Source of the DNA: Flavobacteriales bacterium
Lineage (GTDB): Bacteria > Bacteroidota > Bacteroidia > Flavobacteriales_D > Sanyastnellaceae
Reading direction: 5' to 3'
DNA length: 41,343 nt
Assembly (NCBI GenBank): GCA_020437755.1
Contig: JAGQVX010000016.1
Location: 1 to 41,343, forward strand
Shown here: piece by piece, positions 33,201-40,399 of the stretch
Position numbering within the stretch: the stretch's first letter is position 1
Layout: each line of letters starts with the position of its first letter
The notes under the pieces: model-generated
Databases searched by the model: none
What the model saw: the letters and a program-made list of their open reading frames with translations, nothing else
Told to the model about the DNA's origin: nothing
Position numbers and translations under genes: made by a program

Positions 33201-33680
33201 TTAGAATAATTCCATTTGCCGAATGGCACCCTCATGCTTTAACAAGTATTCTTTACGCCACAATCCACCTGCATAACCCGTCAATGAACCGTCTGCACCA
33301 ATCACCCGATGGCATGGAATGACCACGGCAATGGGGTTCTTGCCATTGGCCAGGCCAATAGCTCGCGATAGGTTTGGATCTCCGGCCTGCTCGGCCAACT
33401 TTCCATAAGAAGTGGTCGTTCCAAAGGGAATTTCCTGAAGCATCCGCCAAATGGAAAGCTGAAACGGACTGCCATCGGGTTCTAGAGGCAAATTGAAATC
33501 GTGTAAACTACCGTCGAAATAGGCCTTCAACTGATTGACTGTCTCTTCAGTGAGATCCGAGGGATGTTGCTGAGGCGACTGATCGACAAACGAGATGCGC
33601 ACCACAGCATCTTCAGTGCATTCCACTGAAATCCATCCCATTGGAGATTGAAAAGACTGACAAAAGAACTGCGGCACCAT
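33201..33680 (-). CDS. ogt: Methylated-DNA--protein-cysteine S-methyltransferase
   Basis: A 159-residue suicide repair protein that takes the methyl group from O6-methylguanine or O4-methylthymine. The acceptor Cys123 lies in 'IPCHRVIG', preceded by the winged-helix 'RMLQEIPFGTTTSYGKLAEQ' and followed by 'GYAGGLWRKEYLLKHE'. The short N-terminal domain starts 'SFQSPMGWISV'. The length is that of single-domain Ogt, without an Ada regulatory part. A perfect -7 box lies 7 bp ahead of the ATG. The nearby DNA-damage genes (35391-41343) make a repair theme, but it is not in their operon. Confidence 0.95.
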   Translation of the reverse strand: MVPQFFCQSFQSPMGWISVECTEDAVVRISFVDQSPQQHPSDLTEETVNQLKAYFDGSLHDFNLPLEPDGSPFQLSIWRMLQEIPFGTTTSYGKLAEQAGDPNLSRAIGLANGKNPIAVVIPCHRVIGADGSLTGYAGGLWRKEYLLKHEGAIRQMELF

Positions 33681-33687
33681 TGTTCAC

Positions 33688-33695
33688 CAAAGATA
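33688..33695 (-). promoter_or_regulatory. -7 promoter element of ogt
   Basis: The minus strand reads TATCTTTG, a perfect TAnnTTTG, 7 bp before the ogt ATG. The transcript would be leaderless or have a leader of only a few bases. Confidence 0.45.
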
Positions 33696-33773
33696 AGACT
33701 CAATACCATCATCTCGGGTGAAAAAGGTGCCGCCGGCTCATTACATTGTGCAAGCACAAATCAAGCAAGTTGT

Positions 33774-34589
33774 TCAATTCACATAAACACGTACAGTCTT
33801 CACGGGTTGATTATTGTTCGCTACCCGAAGCAAATAAATGCCGCTATTCAATTCTTCACATTTCATTTCCGATCCCAAACCGTGCTTCACCGTTCTTCCC
33901 GATAAATCGAGCAACTCCAATTGGGTATGCTCGTCTACCTGCGGACCGGTAACATGCAGTTCACCACGTGATACCCACACGTTCCACGAGGGCTCCTCAA
34001 TCGGCGGATTCAAGCCGATAGCATAGTCCAAAGACATGTCGTCCACAGCAATCCATGTTGAAGCCGGACCTCCCCCCAAGGGGCCATTATATCCTGCGAA
34101 AACCACAATTCTACAGGTTGTTGCTCCTACCACACTTGGATCCAGATCCAACGCTATCGGCGTCCATTCCGAAATACTTTGCGTTGTGAACCATTTAACA
34201 GAGTATATGGGATACAGGGCGTCCTGCGATTCAAAAAGCGAGACTATAACGCCAACCGAATCAATACTCCCATCGGGAATATAATTCCGAACGGCAAAAT
34301 CAAGCTGCCCGGGAACCAGATTGATTGGAAACTCAGTCATGGCTGCCCCTGCGGCAGTCTCGAAACCTTGTAAAGGTTTTACACGCATTGCGAGGTTTCC
34401 CTCATAGGCAAAGGAATCTTGCACTACAACCTCTATAAGTTGGCTATTAGGAGTTTCCCAGCCCACAGGCTCCCAATTCCAGGTGTTGGGAATTTCCCAT
34501 TCTTCAAAGTTTCCATTCGGAATTTGGCCGTGTATATGGCATACGCCAAATGAAATTACTGCTATCCAAGTAAGTATTGTTGCCTTCAT
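33774..34589 (-). CDS. T9SS-exported protein with a carbohydrate-binding-type domain
   Basis: 271 residues: a signal peptide (about 1-21), an N-terminal 'PNGNFEEWEIPNTWNWEPVGW' type opening and a jelly-roll-like domain (about 22-195, 'SEWTPIALDLDPSVVG', 'AVDDMSLDY') of the kind common at the start of Bacteroidota surface proteins, then a T9SS type A-like sorting domain (about 200-271, 'LELLDLSGRTVKHG', 'LNSGIYLLRVANNN', ending VYVN). It should be surface-exposed or secreted; the ligand is unknown. A copy of the 13-bp word lies in the signal-peptide codons, in a different reading frame from most other copies (Phe-Gly-Val-Cys). Confidence 0.82.
   Translation of the reverse strand: MKATILTWIAVISFGVCHIHGQIPNGNFEEWEIPNTWNWEPVGWETPNSQLIEVVVQDSFAYEGNLAMRVKPLQGFETAAGAAMTEFPINLVPGQLDFAVRNYIPDGSIDSVGVIVSLFESQDALYPIYSVKWFTTQSISEWTPIALDLDPSVVGATTCRIVVFAGYNGPLGGGPASTWIAVDDMSLDYAIGLNPPIEEPSWNVWVSRGELHVTGPQVDEHTQLELLDLSGRTVKHGLGSEMKCEELNSGIYLLRVANNNQPVKTVRVYVN
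34538..34550 (-). repeat. Dispersed 13-bp word, copy 12
   Basis: TTTGGCGTATGCC on the minus strand, in the signal-peptide codons of the T9SS gene; codons Phe-Gly-Val-Cys. Confidence 0.85.
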
Positions 34590-34859
34590 AGTTGTTGCTT
34601 TGAGATATAGACGAATTCAAATCCACAATGGTTGGAGCAAACTACAATTTGTCGGCCATCCATCCGCAAACCTGGTCCCGATTCTTTGAAAACACCTGGT
34701 CAACCCACCATCGAATAATACCCTAAAGCCCCGCCTGTTCTAACTTCTACTACCCAAAACATTAACTTTATCCATCGTAAACGTTTATATACGTTTATTC
34801 AACGACTAGTTCATTGCGCATTCTTCACCTTCGCAGCACATTAATTAAAATTCAACACT
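34590..34859. other. Divergent intergenic region with an AT-rich inverted repeat before ssb
   Basis: This 270-bp region separates the T9SS gene (-) from ssb (+). It holds the inverted repeat TAAACG (34778-34783) / CGTTTA (34792-34797) around TTTATATA. The same bases give a direct repeat of ACGTTTAT (34781-34788, 34791-34798). The site lies 60-80 bp before the ssb ATG and may be an operator. No clear TAnnTTTG box is seen. Nothing else is recognised. Confidence 0.4.
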
Positions 34860-35198
34860 ATGAATGCACTAAAAAACCGTGTGCTGCTCATCGGAAACCT
34901 CGGCAAAGACCCCGAGTTTCTCTCCTTTGACAAAGGCACGAAGAAGGCGCAATTTCCGTTGGCAACAACAGAAATCTACAAGAACGCTGAAGGGGAAAAG
35001 GTGGAAGACACCCACTGGCACAACATTGTCACTTGGGGAAAAACAGCCGAACTGGCCAAGAACTATCTCAAGAAAGGTAGCCAGGTAGCAGTTGAAGGAC
35101 GCCTTACACACCGACAGTATGAAGATGGCGAGGGTAAAAAGCGCTACGTCACCGAAATTGTAGTGAGCGACCTGCTCATGCTCAACAAGAAGGACTAA
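34860..35198 (+). CDS. ssb: Single-stranded DNA-binding protein, short form without acidic tail
   Basis: 112 residues forming one complete OB fold: 'MNALKNRVLLIGNLGKDPE', 'QFPLATTEIYKN', 'HWHNIVTWGKTAELAKNYLKKGSQV', 'EGRLTHRQYEDGEGKKRYVTEIV'. It ends 'LLMLNKKD' straight after the OB fold, so the Gly/Pro-rich linker and the acidic DDDIPF-type tip that recruits repair and replication partners are absent. Bacteroidota often carry a full-length SSB plus such a short paralogue; this is probably the accessory one. It stands alone on the plus strand with a long hairpin downstream. Confidence 0.93.
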   Translation: MNALKNRVLLIGNLGKDPEFLSFDKGTKKAQFPLATTEIYKNAEGEKVEDTHWHNIVTWGKTAELAKNYLKKGSQVAVEGRLTHRQYEDGEGKKRYVTEIVVSDLLMLNKKD

Positions 35199-35223
35199 TA
35201 CTCCCTTCTACCGGAAATTAATG

Positions 35224-35274
35224 GTTTCGGGTGTCTGCAAAAATTAACTGAGAGGGACCGCGGACACCCGAAAC
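35224..35274 (+). terminator. Long hairpin downstream of ssb
   Basis: GTTTCGGGTGTC (35224-35235) pairs perfectly with GACACCCGAAAC (35263-35274). The stem extends inward by three more pairs (one wobble) to a 21-base loop. It begins 26 bp after the ssb stop. No U-tract follows, so it could be a terminator, a processing/stability hairpin or a small palindromic element. Confidence 0.5.
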
Positions 35275-35390
35275 TCCTTAAAGCGCGGAAGTGGCTTACA
35301 AAACTTGTGATTTCAAACTACTACAGTTTCCAGGAGCTGTCACTTGAATCAATACTCTGCAACTATTTCCAAAATTAGCCACTAAACTCC

Positions 35391-36464
35391 TCAAAACAAC
35401 CCCAGCTGACCATTTTTTGTGCGTACAAAGCGCGAGGTATCCAGCGGCGGAATGTGCTTTTCTTGAAAGTACTTCCTTCGCGCTGTATTAAACATTTGTC
35501 TGACGGATTCAGCCATTTCGCCATGTCCTCGCATTCTGTCGCCCCATGCATTGTCACTCAGTTTGCCCTGGCGCACACTCCGAATTCCATTCAATACCTT
35601 ATCCGCCCGCTCGGGATATGCACCTTCGACCCAGCGCTCGAAAATCTCTCCAATTTGTCCGTTCAGCCTAACCATAATATACGTCACCATCGACGCCCCA
35701 CAATCGGCTGCCGCCTTCACCAGGTCGTGCACTTCATGGCTGTTGATCCCGGGAATGATAGGAGCCAAATTCACGTTGACCGGAATGCCCTCGGAGGCCA
35801 ACACTTCCACCGCCTTCAGTCTGTTGCGTATCGATGATGTACGGGGCTCCATCAACCTTCGCGTATCTTCATTGAGGGTTGTGATGGAAATCGTTATTCC
35901 CACGAGTTGCTGCGCATGCAACTCACGAAGAATATCCAAGTCCCTCAAAATCAGACTGTTCTTGGTGATAATCCCGACCGGATTCCGGTAACGGGCAAAT
36001 ACGCTGAGCAATTCTCGGGTGATTTTCCATTTCCGTTCGGCGGGTTGGTAACAATCCGTGTTTCCCGATAACATCACCATTTGGGGTTCCCAGGAGGGTT
36101 TCATAAAGGCATTCGCCAAAAGGTAGGGCGCCTCCGGCTTGCACAATATGACCTGCTCAAATTCTTGACCGGCACTGTATCCCCAATATTCATGCGTGTT
36201 TCGGGCATAGCAATAGGAACACCCGTGCTCACATCCCTGGTATGGATTGATGGAATACGTGAAGGGGATATCCGGACTTTCATTCTTGCTCAAGATGGTC
36301 TTGGGATACACCGTGAGATACCGAGTAGCATTGGATTCCGTTGGTTCACCTTCGCTGGCGCAGTAGTTCAAATACTCCGCCTCCACGTGGAAAGAGTGAC
36401 GCACGTAGCGATTGTGAGGATTATGTTGCGCCCCGCGACCTTTTTTTGTGAGAGGTGAGTCCAT
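35391..36464 (-). CDS. SplB-like radical SAM protein (PA0069 family)
   Basis: 357 residues. The [4Fe-4S]/SAM site is Cys78, Cys82 and Cys85 in 'YQGCEHGCSYCYARNTHEYW', the CxxxCxxC radical SAM pattern. 'MLSGNTDCYQPAERKWKITR', 'ITKNSLILRDLDIL' and 'APIIPGINSHE' mark the SplB-related (spore photoproduct lyase-like) PA0069/Rv2578c group. Its reaction is unknown to me, but relatives of SplB repair or modify nucleic acid. Its ATG shares one base with the stop of the DnaE2-like gene (TGATG), so it is translationally coupled to a translesion polymerase. The C-terminus ends 'FVRTKNGQLGLF'. A copy of the 13-bp word lies in codons for LANA. Confidence 0.88.
   Translation of the reverse strand: MDSPLTKKGRGAQHNPHNRYVRHSFHVEAEYLNYCASEGEPTESNATRYLTVYPKTILSKNESPDIPFTYSINPYQGCEHGCSYCYARNTHEYWGYSAGQEFEQVILCKPEAPYLLANAFMKPSWEPQMVMLSGNTDCYQPAERKWKITRELLSVFARYRNPVGIITKNSLILRDLDILRELHAQQLVGITISITTLNEDTRRLMEPRTSSIRNRLKAVEVLASEGIPVNVNLAPIIPGINSHEVHDLVKAAADCGASMVTYIMVRLNGQIGEIFERWVEGAYPERADKVLNGIRSVRQGKLSDNAWGDRMRGHGEMAESVRQMFNTARRKYFQEKHIPPLDTSRFVRTKNGQLGLF
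36108..36120 (-). repeat. Dispersed 13-bp word, copy 13
   Basis: TTTGGCGAATGCC on the minus strand, sense in the radical SAM gene; codons Leu-Ala-Asn-Ala. Confidence 0.85.
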
Positions 36465-39400
36465 CAGCTTAGCAATTTGTTTTGATAGGTAGCCTTTTCC
36501 ATTTCCCTACTGTGTCGCACCCGTGTAGTGGTTCGGGCATCAGAAAACCGGGGATCTTCAATTATGGGCAATTTCTCCAGCTCGCTCACTTCTACATTGA
36601 TGCACCCAAACTCCTCGGTTACCATTCCGCGAATGCGGTATATTCCCCTACCCCGAAAGGGAAACTGTGCTGCTATAGGTGGAAAATGCACCGTATCCAG
36701 CCAATCTCCATCCCGATCAAGGAAGGTTCCGAAGTACATTCCTTTGCCATCATGTGTGCGCGTGTTCTTGATGGTAACCAGGTACCCGGCTATTTCTACC
36801 TCCTTCCCCACCTGCTCCTCCAGGTGTCGGGCCCGGAGTTCATTGTGCAGAGGGTCTTTGAGCAGATTGAATGGATCAGATAGCGAAAAACCCAGCAATT
36901 CCATCTGATCAAAGGTGTCCTCCATGGCATCCGTATCCAGTTCCGGCAGGGTAAAATCACGCGGCGGAGAATCGAACAGAGTGCGGCTTGTCGTGGGTTT
37001 CCGCTGTGTTCGAGCCGCCATGAGATGGGACTCCCACAACAACTCCTTTTTTCCCTTCCCCGTGAAACGCAACGCTCCAACCCGGATCAAAATAGCCAAC
37101 TGTTCACGCGATATACGCACGCGATTCACAAACTGCAGCATGCTCTCAAACGGACCTTCCGCCATTCGACTGGCCAGGATGTGCTTGATGGTATCATGCT
37201 CCAACTCCTTCACCAAACCGAGTCCCAAAAATACCCGTCGACCAAAAATCACCGTCTCTGCTCCCGAATGATTGACACATGGTGCCTGGATATCAGCCCC
37301 GTGAAGACGTGCTTCATGAACATAGAGCTCAGTACGATAAAAACCCCCGAAATTGTTGATCGTAGCCACCATGTATTCCAGGGGATAGTACGCCTTCAAA
37401 AACAAACTCTGATAGCTTTCTACCGCGTAAGAAGCAGAGTGACCTTTGGCGAATGCATACCCTGCAAAACTCTCCACCTGACGCCAAATCTCGGCTACCA
37501 TTTCCACATCATGGCCTTTCATCCGGGCCTTTTCAAAAAAGGCCTCCTTCGCTCGGGCAAACTCCTCACGCGACCGAAACTTACCCGACATTCCCCTTCT
37601 CAACACATCCGCCTCACCCAAATCCAGTCCGGCAAAATAGTGTGCCACCTTAATAACGTCTTCCTGGTATACCATTACCCCGAACGTTTCGGGCATGATG
37701 TCCAACAATACCGGATGCGCCTCTTTGCGCCGCTCCGGATACCTAAACCTCAAAATATATTCCCGCATCATTCCACTTCGTGCCACGCCCGGACGAATCA
37801 CCGAACTTGCCGCTACCAAACCCAGATAATCATCCACTTGCAGTTTGCGCAAAAGCATTCTCATAGCGGGAGATTCCACATAAAAACATCCTATTGCACG
37901 GGCATTTCGCAACAAATGCTTCACACGTTCATCTTCCTTAAACCGCTTAATATCATGAATGTCAATAGCTTCATCTTCCGGACGGTTCCAGGCAACAATG
38001 GATACAGCATCCTTGATCTTCCCCAATCCGCGCTGGCTCAATATGTCAAACTTGTACAACCCCACATCCTCGGCTACAACCATGTCGAATTGCGTAGTTG
38101 GATAGCCTTTGGGCGGCAGAAATGTCGCTGTAAACGACGTTATTGGATCCTGCGCAATGAGGATACCACCCGCGTGTACACTCAGGTGATTGGGAAATTC
38201 CTGAATCAGCGTACTGTACTGCAACACCAATTGCGACAACTGGTCCAGCCTCCCCAATTCAAAATCTCCCTTACTCAGCAGGTCGATTTCATGCTTGGGT
38301 AAACCAAACACCTTTCCCAACTCCCGAACTACAGCGCGATATTGGAAGGTGCTGTACGTCGCAATCAACGCCACATGATCAAAACGATTGAAGATATAAC
38401 GGGTCACATCATCCCGGTCGGTCCAGGAAAAATCAATATCAAAATCAGGAGGGTTCTTACGGTACAGGTTGATGAATCGCTCGAAATACAGGTCCAATTC
38501 TATTGGATCGACGTCGGTAATGCGCAGTAAATAGGCAATCACACTGTTGGCACCACTACCCCTTCCCACGTAGAAATACCCTTTGCTTCGCGCGTAGCTC
38601 GTTATATCCCAGTTGATGAGGAAGTAAGATAGAAATCCCTTCTCCTTAATAATGTCCAGTTCCTTTTTTACCCGTTGCTCAATGGCCGGAGTAGGATTGG
38701 GATAGCGGTATGGCATGCCCTCATGACACAGGCGTTCAATCATGGCATAATCTTCCTCTTCGGAAGAGGTGTAGCACCGTAAGTTACGGTGGGGCTGCTC
38801 TGTACCAAAGGTAAAATCGATACTGCTGGTATTCAGAATATTACGCGTATTCTCTATCAATTCCGGGAAATCTTCAAACAGTTGCTCCAATACCTCCGGA
38901 GCAGACATGCGATGATGGGGCTTCCCCTGTTCATTCCCCGGCAATTTGCTCAGCAGTGTATTATTATCAATTGCCCGGAGCAATCGGTGTGCATTGAAAT
39001 CGCGTTTGTTTCGGAAGCTTACCGTTTGGAGCATCACCATGCGTGAGGTTTGGTTGCGGTAAGGCGACAAGCGCAAATGGTTGATTTCCTGGCTGTGGAC
39101 TCCTACAAACTCATTTTCCCGAAGCCCCCAACCCGTATACCGACTCCAGGGATATATGATGTAGGCATGTTCAAATACCGGGGCACATTCATCAAAAGGG
39201 CGCCCTTGATGCAAGTGTCGGGTAAGGTGCTCATTCAACTCTCTGAATCCTTCATTGTTGCGTGCAATACCCACATACTTCTGTTCCGCACCGTTTCGAA
39301 AGTCAATACCAACTACCGGACGAACACCGTGCGCCGGTGCTTGTCGGATAAAATCCAGACATGCCGAAGTGCTGTTGATATCGGTCATGGCTATGCAATC

Positions 39401-39490
39401 CAGCCCCATTCCGGAAGCCAGTTGCAGGAGTTGCACGGGTTTAATTGTCCCGTACCTCAACGAATAATACGTGTGGCAATTGATATACAT
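36464..39490 (-). CDS. dnaE2: DnaE2-like (error-prone) DNA polymerase III alpha subunit
   Basis: 1008 residues, shorter than replicative DnaE (~1160-1450). Domains in order: PHP ('NCHTYYSLRYGTI', 5-17; 'CIAMTDINSTSACL'), a C-family polymerase core with 'GRGSGANSVIAYLLRI' (309-324) and catalytic acids Asp349, Asp351 and Asp353 in 'PPDFDIDF', 'YKFDILSQRGLGKIKDA', tandem helix-hairpin-helix and an OB fold near the C-terminus ('EIAGYLVTIKNTRTHDGKGM'). The lack of a beta-clamp/tau extension and its neighbours (Y-family polymerase and SRAP upstream) point to damage-induced translesion synthesis. Start chosen at the first ATG, 17 bp after the SRAP gene. Confidence 0.9.
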   Translation of the reverse strand: MYINCHTYYSLRYGTIKPVQLLQLASGMGLDCIAMTDINSTSACLDFIRQAPAHGVRPVVGIDFRNGAEQKYVGIARNNEGFRELNEHLTRHLHQGRPFDECAPVFEHAYIIYPWSRYTGWGLRENEFVGVHSQEINHLRLSPYRNQTSRMVMLQTVSFRNKRDFNAHRLLRAIDNNTLLSKLPGNEQGKPHHRMSAPEVLEQLFEDFPELIENTRNILNTSSIDFTFGTEQPHRNLRCYTSSEEEDYAMIERLCHEGMPYRYPNPTPAIEQRVKKELDIIKEKGFLSYFLINWDITSYARSKGYFYVGRGSGANSVIAYLLRITDVDPIELDLYFERFINLYRKNPPDFDIDFSWTDRDDVTRYIFNRFDHVALIATYSTFQYRAVVRELGKVFGLPKHEIDLLSKGDFELGRLDQLSQLVLQYSTLIQEFPNHLSVHAGGILIAQDPITSFTATFLPPKGYPTTQFDMVVAEDVGLYKFDILSQRGLGKIKDAVSIVAWNRPEDEAIDIHDIKRFKEDERVKHLLRNARAIGCFYVESPAMRMLLRKLQVDDYLGLVAASSVIRPGVARSGMMREYILRFRYPERRKEAHPVLLDIMPETFGVMVYQEDVIKVAHYFAGLDLGEADVLRRGMSGKFRSREEFARAKEAFFEKARMKGHDVEMVAEIWRQVESFAGYAFAKGHSASYAVESYQSLFLKAYYPLEYMVATINNFGGFYRTELYVHEARLHGADIQAPCVNHSGAETVIFGRRVFLGLGLVKELEHDTIKHILASRMAEGPFESMLQFVNRVRISREQLAILIRVGALRFTGKGKKELLWESHLMAARTQRKPTTSRTLFDSPPRDFTLPELDTDAMEDTFDQMELLGFSLSDPFNLLKDPLHNELRARHLEEQVGKEVEIAGYLVTIKNTRTHDGKGMYFGTFLDRDGDWLDTVHFPPIAAQFPFRGRGIYRIRGMVTEEFGCINVEVSELEKLPIIEDPRFSDARTTTRVRHSREMEKATYQNKLLS

Positions 39491-39507
39491 CGCGTAAAAA
39501 CTAAAAA

Positions 39508-40335
39508 TCAGAATAGTTGTCCTTGCTGGCCTTCCTGAGATTTTCGGGTACGCGCACGCGACTCACCCATTCCAAACAATTCGATTTCCTTGTAGATCTC
39601 GTAGTCGTATTCCCTGTACACCCGTTCGCCGACGGGTTCGAGGAGGTAACTGCCGTTAAGACGGGGATTCTTGATGTCGGAAGAGATGGGATAAGCGTTG
39701 AGACGATCGGCGGGGTATGGATTAAGCATAGAGGTCACTTCTCCCAGCGGAAAATCGGGATTGATCCAATGTTCCTCTTGTTCCGGACTGAGAATCACCG
39801 GAGAACGATGATGCCCAATCCGCGTCATAAGATCATTGGCTGTGGTGGTAATGATGGCAAATGAGTTGACAATCTCCCCGGTTGATGTGTTCACCCATCC
39901 GTCCCATATGCCTGCCATGGCAAAAGGGTGTGCTCCATTGCGCATATACACTACATACGGCCGGTTGAGTTTTTCATCCTTGGGTCCCTCAATAAAACAA
40001 TCGGCAATCACCAGGCATCGCTGAGAACGAATGGCCTGGCGAAACATGGGTTTATTGATGATTCCTCGCTCGCCGCTGTATTTCGGATCGTCGGATTTAT
40101 TATGATCTCCTTCGGCCCGTGCATTGATCATGTAAAACTGCTTCTTTGCCCATGAAGGGGTAAATCCGAACTGAAAAAACTGCAGCTCATGGGGCCTGTT
40201 TCCCGTTACCACCGGAGCATACTCTCCGTGCGAGACGTTGGTATTGGGTGTGTACAATTGCGGTTGTGCGGCTCTTACATTGAATCGTTTTTCAATGGCC
40301 TTGATCTTGGTAACTGTTGTATATCGTCCACACAT
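39508..40335 (-). CDS. SRAP domain protein (HMCES/YedK family)
   Basis: 275 residues. The start at 40335 gives 'MCGRYTT', so Cys2 becomes the N-terminal catalytic residue after Met removal, as the family demands; a longer ORF start at 40386 is rejected for this reason. Other conserved sites are 'NARAEGD' (the Asn and Glu of the active site) and 'GHHRSPVIL' (the catalytic His). SRAP proteins crosslink to abasic sites in single-stranded DNA and shield them. It lies between the Y-family polymerase gene (64 bp) and the DnaE2-like gene (17 bp), as expected for an SOS-type cassette. Confidence 0.94.
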   Translation of the reverse strand: MCGRYTTVTKIKAIEKRFNVRAAQPQLYTPNTNVSHGEYAPVVTGNRPHELQFFQFGFTPSWAKKQFYMINARAEGDHNKSDDPKYSGERGIINKPMFRQAIRSQRCLVIADCFIEGPKDEKLNRPYVVYMRNGAHPFAMAGIWDGWVNTSTGEIVNSFAIITTTANDLMTRIGHHRSPVILSPEQEEHWINPDFPLGEVTSMLNPYPADRLNAYPISSDIKNPRLNGSYLLEPVGERVYREYDYEIYKEIELFGMGESRARTRKSQEGQQGQLF

Positions 40336-40399
40336 TGCGGAAAAGTTATGAATTAATACTGCTGTTTCCAGCTGTGAATTTGACATTTATGCGTTGGGG

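Noticed and set aside
3985..36120. Explaining the 13-bp word as a repeated LAxA peptide motif with biased codons
   Set aside because: Two copies are intergenic, one is antisense to its gene, and two are in a different frame (Phe-Gly-Val-Cys). The host proteins are unrelated, so a peptide motif cannot account for it.
1830..36120. Treating the 13-bp word as a mobile repeat or REP element
   Set aside because: Copies lie inside conserved, intact genes (gltX, dprA, folB) without insertions or target duplications, and flanking bases are not shared beyond one A/T. Point selection fits better than transposition.
37025..38302. 425-residue plus-strand ORF inside the DnaE2-like gene
   Set aside because: It lies wholly opposite the polymerase core, has shadow-like composition rich in His, Gln and Thr, and has no recognisable domain.
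40336..40386. Longer start for the SRAP protein
   Set aside because: It would bury the catalytic Cys2 at position 19; the family needs Met-Cys at the N-terminus.
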